The notes: generated by a model from the sequence alone, not told the origin. A stretch of 64,000 nucleotides of DNA from Streptomyces sp. RPA4-2 (GCF_012273515.2 NZ_CP050975.2:496001-560000); one strand, 5' to 3'; shown: positions 17,002-25,644, numbered from the stretch's first letter. Numbers and translations: made by a program.

Positions 17002-17511
17002 ATGACCGGTACCGGAGAGCCCGAGGCCTCGCGCGGCATATTCACGGGGAACGCCATCAACAAGGACGTCCACGCGACGCGCGACGACGACCGCGACCGC
17101 TGCGCCCAGGGCCGGACCACCATCGCCGATGGGGTGGTCGAGAAGATCGCTGGAACGGCAGCCCGTGAGGTGATCGGCGTCCATGCGTTGGGCAGCGGAA
17201 TCGCGCGGGCCTTCGGCGCCGCGCGGGAACGCGTACCCGGCACCGCAAAGTCCGTCTCACGTGGGGTCAAGGTCGAGGTCGGCGCGACGCAGACGGCCAT
17301 CGATCTGGAGCTCGTCGTCGACTACGGCGTCTCCATCAAGGACGTCACGGGCGCCGTGCGGGAGGACGTGATCTCCGCCGTCGAATGGATGACCGGCTTG
17401 GAGACCGTCGAGGTCAACATCGCGGTCAGCGACGTGAAGCTTCCCGATGAACGCGATGAACCCGATGAACCCGATGAAGAAGACGAGGAGGAGCCGTCGC
17501 CGCTGCGGTAG
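17002..17511 (+). CDS. Asp23/Gls24-family envelope stress response protein
   Basis: 169 residues. The Asp23 core spans about 35-145: GRTTIADGVVEKIAGTAARE, GVHALGSG, then KVEVGATQTAIDLELVVDYG and VSIKDVTGAVREDVISAVEW. Asp23 proteins of Gram-positive bacteria are membrane-associated, alkaline- or envelope-stress proteins. No membrane helix is present, so a partner would be needed for anchoring. The tail is strongly acidic with a short DEPDEP repeat from 9-base tandem units. GGAAAGGG precedes the ATG. The nearby RsbQ/RsbP and SPW genes make a stress role likely. Confidence 0.88.
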   Translation: MTGTGEPEASRGIFTGNAINKDVHATRDDDRDRCAQGRTTIADGVVEKIAGTAAREVIGVHALGSGIARAFGAARERVPGTAKSVSRGVKVEVGATQTAIDLELVVDYGVSIKDVTGAVREDVISAVEWMTGLETVEVNIAVSDVKLPDERDEPDEPDEEDEEEPSPLR

Positions 17512-17585
17512 CCGGTGCCGGTGGCCGAACGGCAGCACCCGCGGCACGAGCAGCGCAGGAAGCCCCGGTCGCGGCGTACACGCTC

Positions 17586-18599
17586 CTATTGGAGTGCGTG
17601 GATCGCCGCTGAGAACAGCGGGGGCATCCGAGACGCCGCGGGGACGATGAGTCGGGCGGTGCCGGGACGGCGGCTCGCGGCCAGCAGGGCACCGGTCAGC
17701 AGCCTGTGACGCCGGGTCAGCCGTACCCAGGCACGTTCGTACGCGCCCGGCCGCCCGGCGGCAAGACAGCGGACGGCGGCCCCGGCCGACGCCAACGCGA
17801 GGGCGATGCCCTCACCGGTCAGGGCGTCCAGGTATCCCGCGGCATCGCCGACGAGCAGGACGCGGCCGGCGACTCTGCGCCGCACCCGTTGCAACAACGG
17901 TCCGGCGCCACGTACCTCCGTCGCGGCCGGCCCGCGCAGCGACGCGGTGAGAGCCGGGAAGTCGGCCAGGTGATCGTCGTAGCCGCGGCGGCTGTCGCTG
18001 AGGACCGCCACGCCCACCAGGTCGTCTTCGACCGGTGTCACGTAGGCCTCGCCGTGCCGCGACCAGTGGACCTCCACGAAGTCCGTCCAGGGCTCGGCGC
18101 GGTAGTGCCGGCGCAGCCCGTACCGGCCGTGGGGACGGCCCGGCAGTTCCAGCCCCAGGCTTCGGCGCAGCGGGGAGTGCAGGCCGTCGGCGGCGATCAG
18201 CCAACGGGCCGTGATCCCGGCGGCGGTGATCGTATCCGCGCTCTGGTGAACCTCGCCGACCTTGCCGGGCAGCATCCGCACGCCGAGGCCGAGGGCCCGC
18301 TCGTGCAGTGCGGAATGCAGCGCGGTACGGCGGATCCCCAGGCCGCCGGGGCCGCGGAAGGACGCTTCGGCCCGGACGGCGCCGTCCAGGTACCGGATGC
18401 CGCGCAGTTCGCGGCCGGTGACCTCGACACCCAGTCCTCGCAGCGCGGCGACACCGCCGGGCATGACACCTTCTCCGCAGGCCTTGTCCACGGGCGCTGT
18501 CCGTGGTTCGACCACGACTGCCTCCAGACCGGCGAGCGCGGCGTGGATGGCGGCGGCAAGACCGGCCGGACCTCCGCCGCTCACGAGTACGTCGATCAC
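17586..18599 (-). CDS. srsC: FAD-dependent monooxygenase of a phenolic-lipid operon (SrsC-like)
   Basis: 337 residues. The FAD-binding motif GGGPAGLAAAIHAA is at the N-terminus, the NAD(P)H/FAD segment AADGLHSPLRRSLG is mid-protein and GDAAGYLDALTGEGIALALA is near residue 260. This is the geranylgeranyl-reductase/aromatic hydroxylase fold. GTG 18599 overlaps the methyltransferase stop (GTGA). In Streptomyces griseus, SrsC hydroxylates the methylated resorcinol to a quinone-type lipid; the identical order (PKS, methyltransferase, flavoprotein) supports this role. It is the third gene of the operon. Confidence 0.8.
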   Translation of the reverse strand: MIDVLVSGGGPAGLAAAIHAALAGLEAVVVEPRTAPVDKACGEGVMPGGVAALRGLGVEVTGRELRGIRYLDGAVRAEASFRGPGGLGIRRTALHSALHERALGLGVRMLPGKVGEVHQSADTITAAGITARWLIAADGLHSPLRRSLGLELPGRPHGRYGLRRHYRAEPWTDFVEVHWSRHGEAYVTPVEDDLVGVAVLSDSRRGYDDHLADFPALTASLRGPAATEVRGAGPLLQRVRRRVAGRVLLVGDAAGYLDALTGEGIALALASAGAAVRCLAAGRPGAYERAWVRLTRRHRLLTGALLAASRRPGTARLIVPAASRMPPLFSAAIHALQ

Positions 18600-19141
18600 G
18601 CGGGCGACGGGGTGGCCGAAGGAGGAGCGGTAGCGGTGGCCAGCGCCCGGTTCTCGCAGCGGATGCGCACGGTGAGCAGCACGGCGTCGAGCACGGTGAA
18701 CACGGCCGCGGTGACCCAGGCGGTGTGCACCAGGGGCAGCGCCACGCCCTCGGCGACGACGGCCACGTAGTTCGGATGGCGCAGCCACCGCCAGCGGTAG
18801 GGGCCGCTCCTCACCAGTGGCAGGCCGGGGACGACGATCACCCGGGTGTTCCAGCGGGGCCCCAGGGTGTTGATGCACCACCACCGCAGGCCCTGGGCGG
18901 CCACCAGCACGGTCAGCATCGGCCAGGCCAGGACGGGCAGGAAGGGCCGACCGGCCAGCCACACCTCGGCCAGACAGCCGCCCAGCAGGCCGGTGTGGAG
19001 GGCGACCATCGCCGGGTAGTGGCCCTGCCCGGTCACCGTCGCGCCGCGGGCGGTGCTCCACCGTTCGTTGCGGCGGGCGACGACGAGTTCCGCGACACGT
19101 TCGGCGGCGACGGCGGCCACCAGTAGCCCGTACCAGATCAT
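18596..19141 (-). CDS. srsB: ICMT-type (isoprenylcysteine carboxyl methyltransferase-like) membrane methyltransferase (SrsB-like)
   Basis: 181 residues with about four to five transmembrane helices. The ICMT signature is GPYRWRWLRHPNYVAVVAEG at about residues 112-131, followed by a charged RCENRAL segment. In the S. griseus srs operon the equivalent enzyme O-methylates alkylresorcinols at the membrane. AGGAGG precedes ATG 19141. It lies 42 bases after the type III PKS and overlaps the flavoprotein start. Confidence 0.82.
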   Translation of the reverse strand: MIWYGLLVAAVAAERVAELVVARRNERWSTARGATVTGQGHYPAMVALHTGLLGGCLAEVWLAGRPFLPVLAWPMLTVLVAAQGLRWWCINTLGPRWNTRVIVVPGLPLVRSGPYRWRWLRHPNYVAVVAEGVALPLVHTAWVTAAVFTVLDAVLLTVRIRCENRALATATAPPSATPSPA

Positions 19142-19183
19142 GTGTCCCGTGTCCTCCTGTCCTGTGGGTTCGACGGGTCGGGC

Positions 19184-20242
19184 CTACCAGCGCAACAGGA
19201 CGAGTTCACAGGCGAAGCCGGGCCCCATCGCCAGCAGCACACCTGCGGTGCCCGGCGGCGGGCGGCGTTCGGCCAGGGTGTCGCGCAGTACGTGGAGCAC
19301 CGAGGACGAGGACAGGTTGCCCACGTCCGCCAGATGACGCCAGGTCACATCGAGCGCGTCGTCGGGAAGATCGAGGGCCTCGGTGACGGCCTCCAGGACC
19401 TTGGGGCCGCCGGGGTGGCACACCCAGGCGGTCACGTCCTTGGGCTTCAGACCGTGGTCACCCAGGAACCCCTCGACGTCGTCGGCGAGGTATCGGCGCA
19501 CCACGTCGGGGACCTGCGGGTCGAGGACCACCTGGAAGCCGGAGTCCTTGATGTCCCACCCCATGACGCGCCCGGTGTCCGGATACAGGTGGCTGCGTGT
19601 GTCCACGATCGTGGGGCCGTCGGTCCCGGCCGGGCGGTTCGCGCCGTGGGCGACGACAGCGGCGGCTCCGTCGCCGAACAGCCCGGTGGCGACCATGTTG
19701 GCCATGGAGGCGTCGTCGCGCTGGAAGGTGAGCGAACACAGCTCGACCGACAGCAGTACGCCCACGTCGTCGGGGCGGCCCAGCAGGTGGTCGTGCATGC
19801 GGGCCAGGCCCGCGGCGCCACCGGCGCAGCCCAGACCGAACAGGGGCAGTCTCTTGACGTCCGGCCGCAGTCCGAGGCGGCCGGCCAGCCGTGCGTCGAT
19901 CGAGGGGGTGGCGATGCCGGTGACGGAGGTGAAGACCAGCAGGTCGACGTCGGCTGCGGACAGGCCGGCCATGTGCAGCGCGTCTCGCACGGCCTTGGCG
20001 CCCAGATCGGTGGCGGCGGCGATGAAGACGTCGTTGGCGGCGCCGAATCCGTCGAGTTCCCCGTACTGTTCGAGCGGCAACGTCATGTGGCGCGAGCGGA
20101 CCTTGGCACTGCGGTGCAGCCGGTCCAGGACCCGGCGGTCGGTGCCCGTGGGCAGACAGGTACGGGCCACCATGTCGGTGATCTCGGACTGCGTGCGACG
20201 GTGCGGTGCCAGGGCACCGTGAACGGCGGCGATCCGCGTCAT
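19184..20242 (-). CDS. srsA: Type III polyketide synthase (SrsA-like)
   Basis: 352 residues with the full chalcone-synthase-type triad: Cys139 in LFGLGCAGG, His276 in WVCHPGGPK and Asn309 in VGNLSSSS. Length and motifs fit a bacterial homodimeric type III PKS. These enzymes load an acyl-CoA starter, extend it with malonyl-type units and cyclise the chain to resorcinols or pyrones. Together with the two downstream genes, the best match in layout is the alkylresorcinol (phenolic lipid) operon srsABC of S. griseus, whose product lies in the membrane and confers beta-lactam tolerance. GGAAGC precedes the ATG. The starter and extender used here cannot be told. Confidence 0.9.
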   Translation of the reverse strand: MTRIAAVHGALAPHRRTQSEITDMVARTCLPTGTDRRVLDRLHRSAKVRSRHMTLPLEQYGELDGFGAANDVFIAAATDLGAKAVRDALHMAGLSAADVDLLVFTSVTGIATPSIDARLAGRLGLRPDVKRLPLFGLGCAGGAAGLARMHDHLLGRPDDVGVLLSVELCSLTFQRDDASMANMVATGLFGDGAAAVVAHGANRPAGTDGPTIVDTRSHLYPDTGRVMGWDIKDSGFQVVLDPQVPDVVRRYLADDVEGFLGDHGLKPKDVTAWVCHPGGPKVLEAVTEALDLPDDALDVTWRHLADVGNLSSSSVLHVLRDTLAERRPPPGTAGVLLAMGPGFACELVLLRW

Positions 20243-20534
20243 TTGCTTCCCGTCCGGTTGCCGACTGGGGTGGTCTGCTCTGCACGTGTTCCCCGGTCCG
20301 GTGTTCCGACACCACGGATCGCCCGTCCGGCCGTCCGTCCTGGAGCGCGCGGAAGCCGGACGAGATGACGGTCCGGCCGCCCTGGATGGGTCACCGGATG
20401 ACGTCGGGGTTCCTCCGCGAATCCTGCTCCAGTCGGCGCCACTTCGTCACCAGGACGTGCTCGGGCCCGGTTCATGGACACGACCACGACAAGGACACCG
20501 AAGCAGAGGGTCGGGGACGCCTACGATCGGGGGA

Positions 20535-21404
20535 ATGGGCACTTACGAGGAGCCGACGGCCTGCCGCACGACCGCGAGTTGGACCGTCCGAGTGGGTGGC
20601 CTGGCCGGGGCCTGCCACCCCGGTCCCGTAGTGGCGGTCACCGCCCTGATGGCCGCCCTGGCCCTGACCACGGGTCAGGGTGCCGCGCGCTGTGCCCTGA
20701 CCACCGCCGCGGTGGTGACCGGGCAGTTGTCCGTCGGCTGGTGCAACGACGCGTTCGACGCACGCCGGGACATCGCCACAGGGCGCCGGGGCAAACCTGT
20801 CGTCGACGGCACGGTGGGCGTGACGCAGGTGTGGGTGGCCGCGTATGCGGCGCTGGCGCTGTGCGTGCCGTTGTCGTTCGGCTGCGGCCTGCGGGCGGGC
20901 GTCGCGCACCTGGCCGGAGTGGCGGCGGCCTGGGCGTACGACCTGCGGCTCAAGTCGACGGTGTGGTCCTGGGCGCCGTACGCGGTGGGTTTCGCCGCGC
21001 TCCCGGCGTTCGTGACGCTGGGGCTGCCAGGGCAGCCGTGGCCGGCCTGGTGGCTCGTCACCGCCGGGGCGTTACTGGGGGTCGGAGCCCACCTGGGCGA
21101 TGTGCTGCCGGACATCCGCGGAGACCTGGCGACGGGTGTACGGGGGTGGCCGCAGCGGCTGGGTCCGGACGGCGCACGGCTGCTGCTGCCGGTGCCGCTG
21201 GTGACCGCGTCCGCGGTCCTGGCGCTGGGACCCGCCGGACCGCCCGGCAGGTGGGGAGTGGCGGCTCTCGCGGTGGCGGGCCTGGTCGCGGTGGCCGGGA
21301 CGGCGCTCGGACGCCGTCGGGCGCGGGCGGCGTTCGCGGCCGCGGTGGCCGTGGCGGTGGTGGACGTGGCATTGCTGCTTCTGCGCGGCACCGGGATCAC
21401 GTGA
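20535..21404 (+). CDS. UbiA-family prenyltransferase
   Basis: 289 residues, multi-pass membrane protein. The first Asp-rich motif NDAFDARRD is at residues 71-79 and the second, DVLPDIRGD, lies mid-protein. Both bind Mg-diphosphate in this family. UbiA enzymes attach prenyl chains to aromatic acceptors such as hydroxybenzoate or quinols. ATG 20535 follows GGGGGA; a longer frame from 20286 is non-membrane-like and discounted. The gene is divergent from the type III PKS with a 292-base shared region, which suggests that the polyketide quinol or another lipid acceptor is prenylated. That pairing is inferred. Confidence 0.85.
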   Translation: MGTYEEPTACRTTASWTVRVGGLAGACHPGPVVAVTALMAALALTTGQGAARCALTTAAVVTGQLSVGWCNDAFDARRDIATGRRGKPVVDGTVGVTQVWVAAYAALALCVPLSFGCGLRAGVAHLAGVAAAWAYDLRLKSTVWSWAPYAVGFAALPAFVTLGLPGQPWPAWWLVTAGALLGVGAHLGDVLPDIRGDLATGVRGWPQRLGPDGARLLLPVPLVTASAVLALGPAGPPGRWGVAALAVAGLVAVAGTALGRRRARAAFAAAVAVAVVDVALLLLRGTGIT

Positions 21405-21573
21405 CCGGTCGACGGCGGCCACCGGCCTCGCGCCTCGCGACGTCCACGAGCGGCGGAAGGGTTCCCGGCTTCCGGTGCGGGCGTCTGACCGCGGACTGTA
21501 CCGGGGTGTTCGCCGGCCGTTCCAGGAGCAGCCCGGCGTGCGCCCCGGGCCCGCGCCCCACACGCTGGGAGGC

Positions 21574-21789
21574 ATGGCCCCACCCCAGCCCGTGATCGTG
21601 TATCCGCCCGCAGACGACGGCGGTCGACGTGTCCGCGTGGGCGAGCATTTTCTCGGCATGGCGTACGGGCTGCTCGACGTTGCGGACTTTCTGCGGCGAG
21701 CGGGCCTGGAGGAAGCGGACAGGCAACAGGTCGCGACCTCCGGGCTGATCGAGTGGCGGGGTGGCGGCCCGGACGTGTGGGAGCACTGA
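21574..21789 (+). CDS. Small conserved hypothetical protein
   Basis: 71 residues, MAPPQPVIVYPPADDGGRRV to GLIEWRGGGPDVWEH. A beta-rich N-terminal half (YPPADDGGRRVRVGEHFLGMA) is followed by a helix (LLDVADFLRRAGLEEADRQQ). The frame resembles small streptomycete proteins ending in IEWRGGGPxVW, but no function is known. GGGAGG lies only one or two bases from the ATG. Its stop codon abuts the left end of the mobile element at 21790. Confidence 0.6.
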   Translation: MAPPQPVIVYPPADDGGRRVRVGEHFLGMAYGLLDVADFLRRAGLEEADRQQVATSGLIEWRGGGPDVWEH

Positions 21790-21996
21790 CCTGGGGCGTG
21801 TTGCGAAAGTCCCGTCGTCCGCCCGGAGGGCGGGCCTCGCGGCGTCTGGTGCGTGCTCTGGGGGTCCCCCCGGCCGGAGGCTGGGGGAGTGCCGGGCGGA
21901 AGCCCGCGTACTGGACGTGCTCGGGTTTTCGCCCGGTGCGGCGAGAGTGCGTGCCAGGCGTCGCGAGCAGACGGGACTTTCGCAGCACGCCCTAGG
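21790..21996. mobile_element. 207-bp MITE-like element with 27-bp terminal inverted repeats
   Basis: The left end (CCTGGGGCGTGTTGCGAAAG... 21790-21816) and right end (21970-21996, ending ...CACGCCCTAGG) are inverted copies with two mismatches in 27. The interior has no gene but contains a streptomycete palindrome at 21860-21890 (CTGGGGGTCCCCCC...GGCTGGGGGAG). No target duplication is obvious. Such TIR-bounded, gene-less sequences move by a transposase supplied in trans. Both flanking genes end exactly at the element: the small protein's stop touches the left end, and the TetR stop (21992-21994) lies inside the right end. Confidence 0.8.
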
Positions 21997-22544
21997 CCCG
22001 GCGGAGGGCGGTCAGGAGGAGGTCGACGAGTCGGTGGAGGGCCGTCTCGGGGCGCGTCGGCTGGAAGGAGGCGATGGCGGCGAGGCAGACGCGTACGTCG
22101 TCCACGGAGACATCGGGGCGGACGGCACCGGCGGCACGGGCGCGATCGACGAGCTGCCGCAGCGCCCGCGCCTGCTCGCGGCGGTCGGCGGCGAAGGCGG
22201 CCGCCGCCGGGTGGGGAGCCGAACAGGGCCTCGTTCAGCCCGCGGTCCCGCAGCCGGTGCTCGGCGAAGCCGCGGACGGTGCCGCTGAGCGCGCGCCAGG
22301 GGTCCGGCTCGTCGAGGGCGGCCCGCATGTCCGCGCGGCACGCCGCCACATGCTCGGCGAGTGCCACCGCGACCAGGTCGGCGCGGGTCGGGAAGTGCCG
22401 GTGGACCGTGGCGACGCCCAGACCGGCGCGGCGGGCGATCTCCCGCATCGGCAGGTCGAGCCCTTCGCCGGCGAACGCGGCGCGCGCGACGGCGACGATG
22501 TGCCGGCGGTTGTGTGCCGCGTCCGCCCGTGTTTTCCGAGTCAC
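21992..22544 (-). pseudogene. TetR-family regulator with an apparent +1 frameshift
   Basis: From GTG 22544 the protein reads VTRKTRADAAHNRRHIVAVA with a clean TetR helix-turn-helix (MREIARRAGLGVATVHRHFP) up to LNEALFGS. The frame is then lost. Removing one base in the GGGG run at 22213-22216 restores HPAAAAFAADRREQARALRQ and a normal C-terminal domain ending LLLTALRRA. The break is either a true mutation or a homopolymer base-call error. It is divergent from the oxidoreductase gene at 22648, its likely target. Confidence 0.8.
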
Positions 22545-22647
22545 CGTGGTTCCCGCACCTCTCACTTCGCACTGATCCGGAACACCTGCTCCACATCCAT
22601 GTCTACCGTGGGGCGGCGCCCGGGAGGTCCGGGCCGGAGAGGTCATC

Positions 22648-23601
22648 ATGCGCGCCATACAGTTCGGCAAGTTCGGTCCCCCGGAGGTGCTCGGCGTCGG
22701 ATCCGCGCCCGAGCCGCACGCGGGTCCGGGTGAGGTGCGGATCGCGGTCCGGACCAGCGGGGTGTCGCCGGTCGACCTCGCACTGCGTGCCGGTGACTCG
22801 CCCTCGCGCGACGGCCTCGACCTTCCGCACATCCCCGGCGTGGACGCGGCCGGGGTGATCGACGAGGTCGGCGCGGGCGTCCAGGGCTTCGCGGTCGGCG
22901 ACGAGGTGTTCGGGGCGGTCGACGTCACCCGGCTGGGCGGGGCGAGCGCGGAGTTCGCCGTGCTGGCGTTCTGGGCGGCGAAGCCTGCCGCCCTGCCCTG
23001 GGAGCAGGCAGGCGCAGCGGCGACAGGCGTCGAGACGGCGACCCGGGCGCTGGATCTGCTGGGCGTGGGCGACGGGCGGGGCACGACGCTGCTGATCGAC
23101 GGCGCGACGGGCGGTGTCGGAAGCATCGCCGTGCAGTTGGCGGCGGCACGCGGGGCGCGCGTGATCGGGACCGGTCGCCCCGGCAGCCACGATTTTCTCG
23201 CCGGTCTCGGCGCGATCCCGGTCGCGTACGGACCCGGTCTGGCCGAACGGGTCCGCGCGCTCGGCATCCCACGGATCGACCGCGCGCTCGACGTCGCCGG
23301 GGCCGGCTCGCTCGACGAACTCATCGCCCTCACGGGCGGCGCGGAGCCGGTGGTCACGCTCGCGGACTTCACGGGTCCGGGCCGCGGAGTACGCCTCTCG
23401 CTCGGTCGCTACGGAGGCGGGCCGGACGGGTGCCACGGGCTCGCGCTCGCCGCGGACCTCGCCGAGCGGGGACGATTCCGCGTACCCGTCCAGGCCGTCT
23501 TCCCCGCCGACCGCGCGGCCGAGGCGCACGCTGCCGCGGCGACGGGCCCGCGCCGCGGCAAGACCGTGCTCGATCTCGCCGGACTCACGGCCGACGTCTG
23601 A
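22648..23601 (+). CDS. NADP-dependent oxidoreductase, MDR / quinone-reductase-like
   Basis: 317 residues. The GroES-like N-domain contains SGVSPVDLALRAGD and PHIPGVDAAGVIDEVG. The Rossmann domain carries LLIDGATGGVGSIAVQLAA, where GxGxxG-type glycines bind NADPH. No zinc-binding cysteines are seen, so this belongs to the zinc-free quinone-oxidoreductase branch. GGAGAGG precedes the ATG. The divergent TetR at 21992-22544 probably represses it. If that TetR is truly broken, expression may be constitutive. The TGA stop is the first base pairs of the minisatellite at 23600. Confidence 0.9.
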   Translation: MRAIQFGKFGPPEVLGVGSAPEPHAGPGEVRIAVRTSGVSPVDLALRAGDSPSRDGLDLPHIPGVDAAGVIDEVGAGVQGFAVGDEVFGAVDVTRLGGASAEFAVLAFWAAKPAALPWEQAGAAATGVETATRALDLLGVGDGRGTTLLIDGATGGVGSIAVQLAAARGARVIGTGRPGSHDFLAGLGAIPVAYGPGLAERVRALGIPRIDRALDVAGAGSLDELIALTGGAEPVVTLADFTGPGRGVRLSLGRYGGGPDGCHGLALAADLAERGRFRVPVQAVFPADRAAEAHAAAATGPRRGKTVLDLAGLTADV

Positions 23602-23774
23602 CACCGGTCCCCGGTCCGGCGTCCGACACCAGTCGCACCGCCTACGCCTGACACCAGTCGCACGGCCTACGCCTGACACCATCCGCACCGCCTACGCCTG
23701 ACACCATCCGCACGGCCTACGCCCGGCACCAGTCCCCGGGCTGAGGCCCTGCACCACTCCCCCGGCCGACGCCC
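23600..23774 (+). repeat. 25-bp minisatellite, about seven copies
   Basis: Units of GACACCAGTCGCACGGCCTA plus CGCCT follow one another at 23600, 23625, 23650, 23675 and 23700, with two decayed units (26 and 24 bases) up to 23774. The central copies differ at only one to three positions; the outer ones are more diverged. There are no spacers, so it is not a CRISPR array. Each unit carries TGA or a related word in a shifting frame, so it is not coding. The array fills most of the gap between the MDR and phytase-like genes. Confidence 0.85.
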
Positions 23775-23918
23775 GACACCGTGGACCGGCCGACAGCCCA
23801 GTGTCCTTGGAGGCGACAACGCGCCGCCGCCGGACGGTTCCTGCGCGAGGGGGCGCCACGCACCCTCGCGCCCCGTACCGGTCGAGGATTGCGAAGAACC
23901 GGGGCTCTCTGTATCGAG

Positions 23919-23951
23919 GCTTCACCAAATACCCCCTCAGAGTTCATCATT
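23919..23951 (+). promoter_or_regulatory. Possible PHO box upstream of the phytase-like gene
   Basis: GCTTCACCAAA (23919-23929) and AGTTCATCATT (23941-23951) are 22 bases apart, twice the 11-base period of Streptomyces PhoP direct repeats (GTTCACC-type). The middle unit (TACCCCCTCAG) is poor. Phosphate control would suit a phytase-like enzyme, but two good units of three is weak evidence. Confidence 0.3.
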
Positions 23952-23970
23952 GACCGACAAGTTCTGCGGT

Positions 23971-25644
23971 GTGACTTCAAGACCCTTCTCCCGCAAGCCC
24001 ACCCGCATCGCCATCGCGATCGGCGCCACCGTCGCAGCCGTGGGCGCAGGCACGGTCGCGGCCCAGGCCGGTGGCTGGCTCTCGGCCCCGTCCCACGACT
24101 TCGGCACGGTCTCCGACTCCTTCTCCGGTCACGGCACGCTGACCGGCAACGTTCTGCGGAACGACAACGGCGCGACCGCTGTCGTGCGCCACACCGACCC
24201 GTCCAACGGCAAGGTGACGGTCAACGCGGACGGCACGTTCTCGTACATCCCCGAGTCCGGCTTCAAGGGCACGGACACCTTCACCTACACGGCCACCGAC
24301 GCGGTTCAGCTGTTCAAGGACGCTCAGGCGAACGGGACCCCCATCCCGCCGCTGACGCAGGTCGCGGGTCCGGGCGGCACCAGCACCAAGATCTCCGGTG
24401 AGGGCTTCGGCTCGTCGCTCACGCCGGTGCCGGGCAGGTCGGGCCACTTCTACGGCCTCACCGACCGCGGCCCCAACGCCGACGCTCCGGACGGCAACAA
24501 GTCCGAGATGGTCCTCGACTTCACGCCTGAGATCGGCGAGTTCAAGCTCGTCGACGGCAAGGCCCGGCTCATCAAGACGGTCACCCTGAAGGGGCCGAAG
24601 AGCCTCGGCGGTGTGTCGTACAGCGGCCGTCCGCCGCACGACACGAGCGAGACGATCGACGACCTCGCCGCGACGAACGCCAACGGCGGTACCCCCACTC
24701 CCGTGACCAGGGACCCGTACGGCTACGACTCCGAGGGCCTGGTGGCGCTGCCGGACGGCACGTTCTGGGTGTCGGACGAGTACGGCCCGTACATCACGCA
24801 CTTCGACGCGCACGGCTACGAGTTGGGCCGGCTGACCCCGTACAGGAACAGCCCTGACAACGCGCACCACAAGATCCTCGGGTACCTGCCTGCCGAGCTC
24901 GCCAACCGGTCGAAGAACAAGGGCATGGAAGGCCTGACGGTCACGCCGGACGGCTCGACCCTGGTGGGCGTCATGCAGGCCGCGTTGCAGCAGCCGGATC
25001 TCGGCAGCACCAAGGCCGGCAATGTCGCGGCCACTCGTATCGTCACGGTCAACCTGCGCACGTTCCAGTCCAAGCAGTACCTGTACCTGCTGGACAACCC
25101 GGCCACCACGGGCGCCGCGAACAGCGAGATCACCGCGCTGTCCAGCACGAGGTTCCTGGTGGACGAGCGTGACGGCAACTTCGAGCCGTTCGCCCAGAAG
25201 ACCCTCTACGAGGTCGACATCAACGGCGCGACCGACGTCAGCGGCCTGACGATCGGCGGCAAGTCGCCCGAGGCCCTGGTCGGGACGGCCGGCACCAACG
25301 CCGCTCTCACCTCGCTCACCGGCGCCGGTGTCCACGTCGCGCAGAAGCAGCCGTACCTCAACGTCGGCACGCTGGTGAGTCAACTCGACCCCAGCGGTGC
25401 GTTCTTCGGCCACGACAAGGTCGAGGGCGTGGCCACCGCGAACTCCGGCAAGACCGTGTACCTGTCCAACGACGACGACTTCGGCATCGACACCATCGCG
25501 GTCGACCCCGACGGGAAGTGGACGGTGCACCAGAAGGTGCTGCCGCCCACGGGGCAGGAGGACAGCGGCGAGATCCTGAAGGTGGACACCACCAAGCTGC
25601 CGGCGGTCCTCAAGACCGTCACGGTGACGGTCCACGTGCGCTGA
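23971..25644 (+). CDS. Secreted esterase-like/phytase-like protein with Ig-like (cadherin-type) N-domain
   Basis: 557 residues from GTG 23971 (TTG 23950 adds seven). A signal peptide follows (RKPTRIAIAIGATVAAVGAG, cleavage near AQAGG). An Ig-like VCBS/cadherin-type repeat lies at about 35-105 (NGKVTVNADGTFSYIPESGF). The esterase-like domain of the phytase family (Phytase-like) runs from about 130 to the end, with YGYDSEGLVALPDGTFWVSD, KNKGMEGLTVTPDG and YLSNDDDFGID as blades of a propeller. The family acts outside the cell on phosphate esters or is of unknown substrate. There is no cell-wall anchor. No strong ribosome site is seen, so the start is uncertain. Confidence 0.85.
   Translation: MTSRPFSRKPTRIAIAIGATVAAVGAGTVAAQAGGWLSAPSHDFGTVSDSFSGHGTLTGNVLRNDNGATAVVRHTDPSNGKVTVNADGTFSYIPESGFKGTDTFTYTATDAVQLFKDAQANGTPIPPLTQVAGPGGTSTKISGEGFGSSLTPVPGRSGHFYGLTDRGPNADAPDGNKSEMVLDFTPEIGEFKLVDGKARLIKTVTLKGPKSLGGVSYSGRPPHDTSETIDDLAATNANGGTPTPVTRDPYGYDSEGLVALPDGTFWVSDEYGPYITHFDAHGYELGRLTPYRNSPDNAHHKILGYLPAELANRSKNKGMEGLTVTPDGSTLVGVMQAALQQPDLGSTKAGNVAATRIVTVNLRTFQSKQYLYLLDNPATTGAANSEITALSSTRFLVDERDGNFEPFAQKTLYEVDINGATDVSGLTIGGKSPEALVGTAGTNAALTSLTGAGVHVAQKQPYLNVGTLVSQLDPSGAFFGHDKVEGVATANSGKTVYLSNDDDFGIDTIAVDPDGKWTVHQKVLPPTGQEDSGEILKVDTTKLPAVLKTVTVTVHVR

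Noticed and set aside
21072..23372. 766-residue minus-strand frame
   Set aside because: It fuses the TetR N-terminal half with antisense of UbiA, the MITE and the MDR gene; only the short TetR part is real.
23600..23774. CRISPR array
   Set aside because: 25-bp units are directly adjacent with no unique spacers; no cas genes in the window.
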